NCBI RefSeq assembly: GCF_022539505.1
Contig: NC_061510.1
Coordinates: 395,046,249 to 395,110,248, forward strand
Length of the DNA: 64,000 nucleotides
Origin: Lolium rigidum
Lineage: Eukaryota > Streptophyta > Magnoliopsida > Poales > Poaceae
Direction of reading: 5' to 3'
Positions 35,990 through 45,479 of the stretch are shown piece by piece. The notes beneath the pieces are model-generated. The model did no database searches and was not told where the DNA came from. It was given only the letters and a program-made list of their open reading frames with translations. A program made the position numbers and the translations under genes. Numbering within the stretch: position 1 is the first letter of the stretch; each line of letters opens with the position of its first letter.

Positions 35990-37428
35990 TTACCTTTTAC
36001 TATTCTTCATTGCTCGGAGCATTGGTGTTATCATCCTTTTATTTTTGAACATCTTCGCGAGGCGCGAGACATGGAAGGGCTCTGTGTCCTCTGCATATTC
36101 CTCATTGCCGGTATCATAGAGACTTCTAGGTTTTGGTGGCTTCATTACAACAGACCAACCAGGCTTGGTTTCATCATCCACATAAAGCAAGGTGCGAGAC
36201 ATGGAAGTTCTTTCCAGGGTAAGATGGACCTGGAATAATTAGAGTGAGCAAAAGGGAAGAGGGTTTCATGCATAACCATGGGGAAGGTTATAAGGCACTA
36301 AGACGACAGGCCAACAGCTATGTTTAGTACTCATCGTCCATATGGATTGAACCCATCAGTTGCCATTCCAAACCTAATGTTCTGGGAATCGGCCGCAATG
36401 TGTTTATACTTACAATCAATGGCTTCTCAGGCCTTTGAATCAGCTGGATGACGCAGTGCTCCATCCTTTATGCGTTCCTCGTCATGTCATCTTAATGTTG
36501 TTGCAGTATCTTTGTGCATAAAAAGCCTCTTAAGCCTTGGCTTAATTGGGAAGTACTGTAACATCTTCCTTGGGATGGCCTTCCTTCTTTCCTTCTTAGT
36601 AGTAATTTTATCCGGTACGTTCTTCCACCTAGAAATTCCACACTTTGAACAGAAGTCATCACTTGCCTTCTCTTTCCGATAAAGCTGACAGTTTTTTCAT
36701 AAGCATGGATTCTCACATAATTAAGCCCAAGTTTTCCCACAATCTTCTTGGCCTCACAAAATGTACTAGGCAAATTCTTACCATTAGGAATTGCTTTCTG
36801 TAGAACAGGCAACAGATCGTTTAAAGATTTATTGCTCCACTTGTTAGTGGCTTTTATGTGGAAGAGAATAACAAAAAGGGAAAGCCTAGATAGTGGCTTT
36901 TATGTGGAAGAGAATAACAAAAAGAGAAAGCCTAGATAGTTCACATTCTGGCCATAAAGGCTCATCTGCATCTCTCACCAAGTCATAGTAAGCTTGGGAT
37001 TCGGGATCTGGTCCTGGTTCAAAACGATTTTGGGTCTCGGATTCAGTCACTGGAGGTTCTCTAAAAACATCTTCGACAAGCTGGCGCATATTAGATTTTG
37101 TACTTTCACACTCGTGACCGTGATCGTTTCTTAGTTGAGATGTATTGTGCAGTTTTACCATGTTTATTTGTAGAGATGTATGTCTGCTGTTTCACCATGG
37201 CAGCCCCAAACTGTATATCCATCTGAAATGCCATGGCAAACTAAGTGATCATACACCTCTTGACGCTTCAAGTAACAATGAATTGACACATTTAACACAT
37301 GGGCAACGGATCTTGTCATCAGTACTTTTTCCCATATATGCAAACTCAAGAAAACCATCTACGCCAGCCAGGTACTCGTTACTTGGTCTAGGGAAAAGAA
37401 GTAAATCTTTTATAGGTTTCAAATCCAT
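35990..37428 (-). pseudogene. TNP2-like transposase of CACTA element 1 (internally deleted)
   Basis: Read leftward: a transposase-associated domain (PF13963-like) from about 37428, with RPSNEYLAGVDGFLEFAYMG, CPCVKC and VWGCHGET. Next come a linker (MRQLVEDVFREPP, ADEPLWPECE) and the Transposase_21-type region (NLPSTFCEAKKIVGKLGL near 36770, LRHPADSKA, FGMATDGFNPYG near 36350, YNLPPWLCMK near 36280). After GPSYPGK the sequence jumps directly to a C-terminal piece (36202-35990, DDETKPGWSVVMK), so much of the catalytic region is missing. Frames change repeatedly, and a 46-bp duplication at 36845-36936 adds a shift. The transposase would bind and cut CACTA ends. Confidence 0.8.
36845..36936. repeat. 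46-bp direct tandem duplication within the transposase
   Basis: TAGTGGCTTTTATGTGGAAG and the following bases to CCTAGA appear at 36845-36890 and again at 36891-36936, with one visible difference (GGG/GAG). The length is not a multiple of three, so it shifts the frame. Confidence 0.85.
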
Positions 37429-38164
37429 TGATTCACTGTGAACAAAAAAATATAGTTACTGCACTCACTATAATGCTAGGCATTCATGGACGCTGAAAAC
37501 TCAAGTGTGTATTCAGCAAACTGAAAGTACAGAACGCAACAGCAAAAGATTTTACACGTATTGACATTGAAGGGCAGAGAAATTTTCTGCAAAATTAAAT
37601 GAATTTACACTAGTACTGTACAAAACGAAGCTAGTCTAATTCATGTACTAATATATCATGTATCTAGAAAACGACAACAACATACATCTCGATTTCATCA
37701 AACTGAATAAATTTCAAAGATTCAATTAAGAACATCATAGAGGTTTTGAGACATCCATTGGTGACTTACGTGGCTGATTGCTCGGCGATTAGCCGTAGAT
37801 GCCGTCGTGGAGTGCTGGGTCGGGTTGACGTGGGACCGGAAAAAGCGAGGGTTGATACCGTCAACGGTGGTCGGCGGATAACAGCGGCGGCCGGCGGGGT
37901 GGGAGGCGACGGGCGGTAGCACGGTGGTTGGCGGCGCAGCGGCGGAGGCTGGTGGAGTCGGGTAATGGCGGCGTCCGTGGATAAAGGACGAGATTTGTTT
38001 TCCTTGGAGACATTCACATGGGGAATTTGGGGAAATCTGCCTTTTCTTTTCTTGGAGAGATTATTATTCACACGGGGAAAAGAGAAAGGGACGGCGTGCG
38101 GCCATTCACTTTCGGTAGCGTTTGGTTAGCTGCAAATAATATGGTGTTTAATCTAATTATTATT

Positions 38165-38215
38165 ACCTTAAAATACCTCATACCGTATCTAAATAAATTG
38201 GAGTCAATTAATTTA
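38165..38215. mobile_element. Stowaway-like MITE remnant, left part
   Basis: ATCTAAATAAATTGGAGTCA and the following ATTAATTTA are typical of the right half of a grass Stowaway MITE. The rest (GATCAGAGGGAGTA) is found at 40704-40717, on the other side of the Harbinger-type element. The MITE's left terminus was not found. Confidence 0.45.
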
Positions 38216-38542
38216 GAGCATCTCTAGTAGAGACCGAAAAAACGCATCAGTTCACCGAAAACGCGAGTTCTGATGAAATTGGCAGTGGCGTAGAATGGAA
38301 CCCGTAAAATAGAACCGAAAAAAAGAATTCGAATTGACGCGGGTAATTTTAATCGATGATCATAGTTTAGATGAAATAGATGCTCCAGTTGAGCATCGAT
38401 ACTTACATAGTGCAGGGAATTGTCAATACTACTGGTACACCGGCAACCTAACCTAGCTATAATGAGCAAAATGCGGCCTACTAGAGCTATGGCGCGCGCG
38501 GCGATGCCGGTGCTGGCAGATATCGGCGGCGGCGTGAAGTCT

Positions 38543-38950
38543 TCACGCGTCCTCGTTGTCAAGCTCGACTATTTCGAGCTTGACCTTGCGGATGCGGGCC
38601 TCCCGATGGGCCGCCTCGTACTCCCGTACCTCGCGGACGGCGTCGGCCTCCTCCCGGCGGAAGCGCGCCCTCGCCTCCGACTCGCTGATGGCGAAGGTCT
38701 GCGCCATCACCGCCTCCTCCTCGTCGCTGTCGTGGACGTAGTCCCCGGTGGCGATCGAGCGGGGACGAGGGCGTCCTCCTCGATGCTCGCCGCCACGGGC
38801 AGCCGCGGTGCGCGGCTTGACTGCCCGGAGGAGGAGCCCTTAGCCTGGTTGCCGTAGCGGGCGAGCTTCCCTGGGGGCGTGAGCCCCCAGTTTGTCCACC
38901 GGCGAGCGCTTCTCTTGCGCGCGCCCTCACTCCACTTCCATTTCCGCCGC
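38543..38950 (-). pseudogene. Small ORF of Harbinger-type element 2 (frameshifted)
   Basis: The upstream frame has a basic start (KWKWSEGARKRSARRWTN). After a frameshift near 38790 a charged helical segment follows (SDEEEAVMAQTFAISESEA, EYEAAHREARIRK), ending VKLEIVELDNEDA at a TGA at 38543-38545. It looks like the tail of an accessory protein of the element. It is similar in style, but not in sequence, to the acidic ORF of element 1. Function unknown. Confidence 0.4.
38946..38950. repeat. Target-site duplication of solo LTR 1, left copy (GCCGC)
   Basis: Matches 40540-40544 exactly. Confidence 0.9.
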
Positions 38951-40539
38951 TGATACGTCTCCAACGTATCGATAATTTCTTATGTTCCATGCTACTTTAT
39001 TGATGATACCTACATGTTTTATGCACATTATATGTCATATTTATGCATTTTCTGGATCTAACCTATTAACAAGATGCCGAAGAGCCAGTTGCTGTTTTCT
39101 GCTGTTTTTGGTTTCAGAAATCCTAGTAAGGAAATATTCTCGGAATTGGACGAAACTTTCGCCCAGGGTCCTATTTTTGCACGAAGCTTCCAGAAGACCG
39201 AAGAGATAACAAAGTGGGGCCACGAGGCAGCCAGGGGACAGGGCGGCGCGGCCCAGGCCCTGGCCGCGCGGCCCTACCCCCTGGGCACCTCGTGTGGCCC
39301 CCCGTGTTGCCCTTTCGCCTACTTAAAGCCTCCGTCGCGAAACCCCCGCACCGAGAGCCACGATACGGAAAACCTTCCAGAGACGCCGCCGCCGCGAATC
39401 CCATCTCGGGGGATTCAGGAGATCGCCTCCGGCACCCTGCCGGAGAGGGGATTCATCTCCCGGAGGACTCTTCATCGCCATGATCGCCTCCGGAGTGATG
39501 AGTGAGTAGTTCACCCCTGGACCATGGGTCCATAGCAGTAGCTAGATGGTCGTCTTCTCCTTGTTGTGCTTCATTGTTGGATCTTGTGAGCTGCCTAACA
39601 TGATCAAGATCATCTATATGTAATTCTATATGTTGTGTTTGTCGGGATCCGATGGATAGAGAGTACTATGATTATGGTGATTATCAATCTATTGTTTGTG
39701 TGTTGTTTATGATCTTGCATGCTCTCCGTTATTAGTAGAGGCTCTGGCCAAGTTTGTACTCTTAACTCCAAGAGGGAGTATTTATGCTCGATAGTGGGTT
39801 CATGCCTCCATTAAATCTGGGACAGTGACAGAAAGTTCTAAGGTTGTGGATGTGCTGTTGCCACTAGGGATAAAACATTGATTCTATGTCTAAGGATGTA
39901 GTTGTCGATTACATTACGCACCATACTTAATGCAATTGTCTGTTGCTTAGCAACTTAATACTGAATGGGGTTCGGATGACAACCTGAAGGTGGACTTTTT
40001 AGGCATAGATGCAGTTGGATGGCGGTCTATGTACTTTGTCATAATGCCCAATTAAATCTCACTATATTTATCATATCATGTATATGCATTGTTATGCCTT
40101 TCTCTATTTGTCAATTGCCCGACTGTAATTTGTTCACCCAACATGCTTTTATCTTATGGGAGAGACACCTCTAGTGAACTGTGGACCCCGGTCCTATTCT
40201 TTACATAGCATAAAATCTACTGCAATTGTGTTTACTGTTTTCTTTGCAAACATCTTCCACTCGATACGTTTAATCCTTTGTTACAGCAAGCCGGTGAGAT
40301 TGACAACCTCACTGTTTCGTTGGGGCAAAGTACTTTGGTTTTGTTGTGCAGATTCCACGTTGGCGCCGGAATCCCTGTTGTTGCGCCGCATCACATTTCG
40401 CCACCATCAACCTTCAACGTGCTTCTTGGCTCCTCCTGGTTCGATCAACCTTGGTTTCTTTCTGAGGGAAAACTTGCCACTGTGCGCATCATACCTTCCT
40501 CTTGGGGTTCCCAACGGACGTGTACATTTACGCGCATCA
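38951..40539 (+). mobile_element. Solo LTR 1 (same family as B, C and D)
   Basis: 1589 bp, TGATACGTCTCCAACG to CGCGCATCA, flanked by GCCGC on both sides and with no PBS or internal region attached. This is the product of LTR-LTR recombination of a former full element. Its 3' variants (GGCGAAATGTGATGCGG on the reverse strand) group it with solo LTR 2 and the LTR of D. GC hairpin at 39242-39273. Confidence 0.93.
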
Positions 40540-40544
40540 GCCGC
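40540..40544. repeat. Target-site duplication of solo LTR 1, right copy (GCCGC)
   Basis: Matches 38946-38950. Confidence 0.9.
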
Positions 40545-40703
40545 TCCGCCTCGGTGCGGAAGACGGGCGGACGCGGCCCCTGAACTCCGTATTCGGTCCA
40601 CGTTTTCGGTCACTGATTGGCGCGCGTTTCGGCCCAAACCCGTAAATCCGCCGGAAAAGTTCGATTCCGGCGGGATTTACGGGCTCTCTTAGAGATGCTC
40701 TTA

Positions 40704-40717
40704 GATCAGAGGGAGTA
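40704..40717. mobile_element. Stowaway-like MITE remnant, right end
   Basis: GATCAGAGGGAGTA ends with the GGGAG terminus and a TA typical of Stowaway. It joins to 38165-38215 once Harbinger-type element 2 is removed. Confidence 0.45.
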
Positions 40718-41181
40718 ACATATTTGACCCCCATGCCGCCCTCCTCTGCGACATGGGAAACCCTACCACCGCCACTTCTATGTCCCTTCCTCTCCCTTTC
40801 CCTGCATCGCTGCCGCCGGACGGTGCGTCGGTGAAGCCGCTTGGGCCTCAAGGACGTTGGCGGCGAGCATTTCTCCACCTCCTGGCTATTCCCCTCGTGT
40901 CCCCTGAGCTTCGCGGTTGGGTCAGACTCCGGGTGAAAGCCTGCACCAACTCTAGTTGGTGTCGACTCCTGCTCGACGCAAAACTTCTGCCGCTCGACGA
41001 GCTCCTTCTTCATCTGCGCCTCGAGAGCCACCTGATGCGCCTCGAGAGCCACCCGGTGCGCCTCGATGTCGTCCGCGGTCTCTGTCGTGGGGAGCGGCAT
41101 GGTGAAGGGGTCATTCGGCGGTGCATCGCCAGTTGCCATGAAGACGGCGGCGTGGCGCTGGTACTGCGGCGCCTCGACGGA

Positions 41182-41186
41182 GTCGG
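41182..41186. repeat. Target-site duplication of element E, left copy (GTCGG)
   Basis: Matches 49300-49304. Confidence 0.9.
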
Positions 41187-41744
41187 TGTCGTTGCCTAAT
41201 CGACGATACCTCGGAGGAGGGATCCTCACGAGGGGGAGAAGAAGTAGGGGCCATAGGGCGGAGTGCACACGGGATGGTGGTACGCGAGTTACCCAGCTTC
41301 GGAACACCTGCACGATGACAGGGCCTACTGCTGCTTGTCTGGAATTATCCGGGCGCTTGCGCGTTGTTACAATGGTTGTGGTTGTGCCTCTAGGGCTCCC
41401 GGGATCCGGCTTATAAAGGCGCACGGATCTAGGGTTTACATGGAGAGTCCTAGCCGGAATACAAGTTGCCTAACTACGGTACAATATCTTGCCGTGTACG
41501 TCAAGGATCCGCCTTCCTTATGGCCGTACCGGATCCGGATACTTTATGGGCCTCCACGGATCCGGCCTCCTTCGTAGGTCGGTTAGGATCCGGCTCCAGG
41601 TTCCTGAGCTGGACTTCATCCATCTTGATCAACGGCAACTGGGCCGCCCGATGGGCCCCATGCCACCATCACCGTCTGTGGGCCACCCGGGCTTGCCGGA
41701 TCTAGGCCATGTCGTTGATATACCCATAAAGTATACCCACAACA
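41187..41744 (-). repeat. 3' LTR of element E
   Basis: 558 bp. In the element's direction it runs TGTTGTGGGTATACTTTATG to GATTAGGCAACGACA. It is rich in GGATCCGG motifs and has a TATAAA-like sequence in the middle (about 41412). Confidence 0.92.
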
Positions 41745-41757
41745 AGTAGCCCCGAAG
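41745..41757 (-). other. Polypurine tract of element E
   Basis: The minus strand reads CTTCGGGGCTACT directly before the LTR start TGTTGTGGG. This is the usual form of the plus-strand primer in these elements. Confidence 0.65.
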
Positions 41758-42019
41758 TTCTCCGAGATTCATCATTCTTCCGTCTTCAAATAACTCGGAA
41801 CCGAAGAGAATCTCGAAGAGCTTCCAAACTTTCCTGTTTCCGATATCATTTAATCGGAAATCCTCATGTCCTTCAGTATCGATAATGTAACGGAGTTTGC
41901 ATTTTTCCCGCGCACAACTTCCTATCTTCCCGCGCTAAATTTTCGGAGATGCGAATCTTTAGCCGGAAATTTCGAGAGTGCATGGTTAAATCACCTCCAC
42001 GTCATTTTACCGTTTTTAA

Positions 42020-42110
42020 CCTAAGACACGTGTCATGCATCCAACGGTGAGACCGTTCAGTTTCCGCCGTTGGATCCGGAACGCGAATCTCCGCACGTGG
42101 TCTATAAATA
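42020..42110 (+). promoter_or_regulatory. Promoter of the antisense gene in element E
   Basis: A TATA box TATAAATA at 42103-42110 is preceded by G-boxes CACGTG at 42094-42099 and within the palindrome GACACGTGTC at 42025-42034. A CT-rich leader follows (42125-42180). The arrangement is that of a normal plant RNA polymerase II promoter, pointing opposite to gag. Confidence 0.6.
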
Positions 42111-42122
42111 CCCCGACACGCG

Positions 42123-44828
42123 GTGATTTCTCATTCTTTTCACCCGTTCACCACTTCGTCTTCTTCCTCCAGCCGCGCCGCCAGCCAGATCTTAACTCCG
42201 ACGAGCTCCGCCGCAGAGACCTTCGCGCCCGGTCGCTCCAAGCCTCCCTTCGCTCCAAGATCGACGCGGTTGATCGGGAAATCTCCCCCGCCGCCGATTC
42301 GTGGTCACGCGGGCCATTTTTCAGCAAGCTCGACGACCTTCGTCCTCGCCGGAACATCGTCGGTTCGCCGCGCCATTGACGGTACGTGCACCGGACTTGT
42401 AGAAGAAGAAGTAGAGTAGATTCCGGTTACACAAACACTTTGCATGGGTGCAGCCGGAAGCATGCCAATCAACTCACATTGTACTGGTAGTTCTTCGAAC
42501 AGCCCGGATCCCAGTTCATTAGAGCCTATCTGTCCGGATCCCATAGCATATCTACCACCATATGTTTCCGACATCCGGCTGGCTCAACCTTTTTCCGCAT
42601 CTTCCAGCCACCAAGTTAGGCCGGATCCCAACCGCACAAGAAATCGAAGAAGAACTTCAAGGGCAAGCTAGAATGGCTGCCAAGGTGCAAGAGACGGAGA
42701 ACAAGAAAGCCTCTAAGGCCCGGAACCGCGAAGGAGAGCGGGGTCAATGGTGGCCCTGCGAAACCACTGATACGTAGCTTAGAGAGCTTCAGAACGAAGG
42801 TATGATCTCCGCACATTGGAGTTTCATACGCGACACCGTCGTCCCCAAGCCAGGAGCCGGAGAAGTGGTCATGACCAAGGCTTGGGTGGAACGCGGATTA
42901 TCACTCCCTTGCTCGGAATTTTTCCTCTCCATCCTCACAACATACGGGCTTCAGCCCCACAACATCTGCCCCAACTCCTACCTTCTGCTCTCCAACTTCG
43001 CAACTCTCTGCGAAGGGCATCTCGGAATCCGGCCAGACGTCAAGTTATGGCAGTTTTTCTTCCGAGTGAAGAAAGAAACAAAAGACAAAGCTATGCTGAA
43101 CTGCGGGAGCATGACATTCATGCTCCGACCTGGTCGTATGTATCCTCCACACGACTCGCACGAATCCGTCCGGTACTGGAATGCCGGATGGTTTTACGAG
43201 AAGAATGTGCCAGTTCCGGAGATCCATGATGGTCTCCCCAAATTCAACAACGAGCCTCCGGAAGAGCTCGCAAGCTGGAGCTTCATCCCGTCGCTTTCCC
43301 TAACTCCCATCCTGGAGAAGGCAGCGCGGAGAATCTCCTGGTTAGTCCACGACGGGCTAACCGGAACCCAGCTTACACTGAGCTGGTTCACTCGGCGGAT
43401 CCAGCCTCTACGATATAACGCACGATTAATTTGCGCATACACCGGGGCGGACGACCAGCTCCGAGCTACTCGCCACGATCTTCCGGCTGATTCTCTCAAA
43501 AGGAGATTCAAGACGCTGGTGAAGGTGGGCCGGGGTCAACCGATCCCGGAACTGATCAAAGATATTTACACGAACGACCAGTGTCCTCCGGTAAGCTTCG
43601 ATCCTTTCGTTACTTCAAACTTCACAAGTTTTCGGATATTGACTAACACTTGATGTCTTTCCCTCCAGCTCGCTACATTGGCGGAGGAAAACTTACGCAC
43701 CATTCTTCGCGTCCCCGTCAGCGGCGACACGGCGGAGGAGGTTCCGGAAGACGAAGAAGAGGAAGAGGAGCCTGCACCCCGCAAGGCAGCTCCTCGACCT
43801 ACGAAACGTCCCCGCGCCAAAGCTTCCGGCTCCGAAGCCGGAGCCAGCGGCGAGGCCTCCGCCAAGAAGCCCAAGGTCGTCAAGCCCCCTCCGCTAGACT
43901 CAAGGAAGGCGGAGCGGGAACGTTTGAAAATGCTTTCAACGACGAGGCAAACGCTCACGCCCCAACATCCCCGGCGCCCCGTAAGTTTCCGGGCATGGTA
44001 CATATTTACTTCGATGCATCTGTTACTTATGCGATCTTCTTCTATTTGTTCGCAGGACTCCGACTACCACCGCAACTCGGACCGCCAGCCAAAAACCCAT
44101 CACAGAATTCATGAAGAAATCTCCGGCTGTCGGTCCTGCCACCCCAGCTCCGCCAAGTGCTTCCCACACTGCTCCTCCGCCGTCCCCTCCTCAGGCGAAT
44201 CAATCTCCCCCTCCTGCTGCAAACACTCCACCGGAGATAATTCCGGTCAGCAGCGAGAAGATGGGCGGAGAAGATCCCAAGGCCAAAGGCCCTTCACAAG
44301 AAGAAACTCAAGACCGAGGAGAGGCTGAAGTCACCTCCTCCGAGAAGGTCGGAGCCGGTGCTGGCGATGTCGTCGTTTTTCCAAAGAACTTCGGAGATCC
44401 GGCTGACCTCACCTCCACCCCCAAGGCATATGCTACAAAATTTTTCAAACAGCTCACTGAGGCGGAAAAATGGGAGCTTGAACAAGACTTGCTCAATGCT
44501 ATGCTGAACAATGCCTGGGGGAAGCCGGACGCCGGTACGTCGGAAATCCAGGACTTCAAGAAGGGTGTCGGCGAGTTCTTCGACAAGCTTATCTGCAAAC
44601 AAAAGGTACTCCCCAGTAGCCCCCAAGCATGTAGACGGAAACTAGGTACTAGTTAGCGCTTAGATGCTTTAGAGTACATCCACTTTTGGGAAGATTTGTT
44701 TAAAATGTCACAGTAGCCCCCAAGCATGATGTCGGAAAGATTCCGGCAATAATGCTTCAAAGGACACCACTGTGTTGCAGGTGGATTTTTTACTCCTGCT
44801 CTGTTTGTTTTTTACAGGAACAGCAGCC
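42123..44828 (+). pseudogene. Antisense spliced gene of element E (PF04195-like 'putative gypsy type transposon' domain), 3'-truncated
   Basis: Likely exons: about 42123-42380 (GT donor at 42381), 42434-43589, 43669-43981, 44056-44605, then a piece at 44818 after TTTTTTACAG. The core domain at about 42885-43075 shows RGLSLPCSEFFLSILTTYGL, ICPNSYLLLSNFATLCEGHL and LWQFFFRVKKETK, the signature of PF04195. An acidic segment (EEVPEDEEEEEEPAP) and a basic nuclear-type stretch (RPTKRPRAKASGSEAG) follow. A frameshift near 42620 and a stop near 42776-42778 break it. Compared with the copy at 59538-63357 it lacks the C-terminal coiled-coil exons, which were replaced by protease sequence in reverse orientation. 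Function of this protein family is unknown. Confidence 0.7.
44615..44727 (-). repeat. Two internal polypurine-tract-like motifs in an intron of the antisense gene
   Basis: AGTAGCCCCCAAGCAT occurs at 44615-44630 and again at 44712-44727. On the minus strand this is ATGCTTGGGGGCTACT, closely like the tract next to the 3' LTR (CTTCGGGGCTACT). The related copy has the same pair at 61932-61947 and 62021-62036. Confidence 0.6.
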
Positions 44829-45479
44829 TTCCTCGCAGTCCCTAGCTTTCTTGTAGTCTCCGGATACGGTGATCCAACCGTTAGGACCCGGAATCTTGAG
44901 CTTGTTGTAGATGTAGCATGCCCTGGCGTGGAACTTGTGGTAGGTGGGCCTGCCGAAGATTACATGGTAGGAGCTTTTGAAGGGCACCACTTCAAACGTG
45001 ATCATTTCTTCGCGGTAATTGTTCACATCGCCGAAGGCCACGGGAAGTTTGATGCTGCCCAGAGAGTTTGCCTTCTTACCCGGAACCACACCATGAAATT
45101 CAGTGGTGCTGTGCTTGAGCTGGTCCTTGGTGAGGTTCATCTTCTCCAGGGTCTCCAGGTACATGATGTTCAGGCTGGCTCCTCCGTCCATAAGACACTT
45201 GGAGAAGTCGTACCCGTCTATGCGGGGACTTACAACCAGAGCGTAGCACTCTTTGGGGATGACGGCCGGATGATCCGACCTGTCAAAGTACGGGCTTTCT
45301 CCGACCACTTGACATACTGCGGCACGGCCGGAACTGTGGCGTTCAAGATCCGGAGCGCCGATTTTTCGCGCGGACAGTGGGGGTTCCGAGGAAGGTGTGG
45401 TAAGTTCCGACACTTTTTCTGCCAAAGGGGTTGGACTTGTTTGCTGCGGTACCCTCCTTGGGTTCCGGCGAAGCGTCAT
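44790..45479 (-). CDS. Protease region of element E, fused to reversed antisense-gene sequence at its end
   Basis: 229 codons. The protease-like core has CLMDGGASLNIMYLETLEKM (D-G-G-A-S in place of the more usual D-S/T-G-A) and the loop YHVIFGRPTYHKFHARACYI. After YKKARDCEEG the last residues (CCSCKKQTEQE) derive from the reverse strand of the splice site and exon of the antisense gene (44790-44828). Where RT should begin there is a deletion. It overlaps the CCHC-containing gag frame (45957-45343). Confidence 0.75.
   Translation of the reverse strand: MTLRRNPRRVPQQTSPTPLAEKVSELTTPSSEPPLSARKIGAPDLERHSSGRAAVCQVVGESPYFDRSDHPAVIPKECYALVVSPRIDGYDFSKCLMDGGASLNIMYLETLEKMNLTKDQLKHSTTEFHGVVPGKKANSLGSIKLPVAFGDVNNYREEMITFEVVPFKSSYHVIFGRPTYHKFHARACYIYNKLKIPGPNGWITVSGDYKKARDCEEGCCSCKKQTEQE

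Larger units (their letters stand above)
33849..38110. mobile_element. CACTA (En/Spm) element 1, right end not identified
   Basis: The left terminus is CACTACAACAAGACAG at 33849, followed to about 34160 by many short GTAACA / TGTTAC subterminal repeats in both orientations, as in grass CACTA elements. A decayed TNP2-type transposase gene lies inside on the minus strand. No CTTGTTGTAGTG terminus was found to the right, so the right limit is a guess from the start of the Stowaway/Harbinger material. Confidence 0.7.
38213..40703. mobile_element. Harbinger/PIF-type non-autonomous element 2 (contains a solo LTR)
   Basis: TIRs are GAGCATCTCTAG (38216) and its counterpart GAGCATCTCTAAG (reverse complement at 40700). 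TTA duplications lie at 38213-38215 and 40701-40703. Without the solo LTR at 38951-40539 the element is about 0.9 kb. It inserted into a Stowaway sequence that becomes continuous when the element is removed. Confidence 0.7.

Noticed and set aside
38559..38990. 143-codon minus-strand frame
   Set aside because: Crosses the border of solo LTR 1 and is in a different frame from the acidic/helical peptide that ends at 38543.
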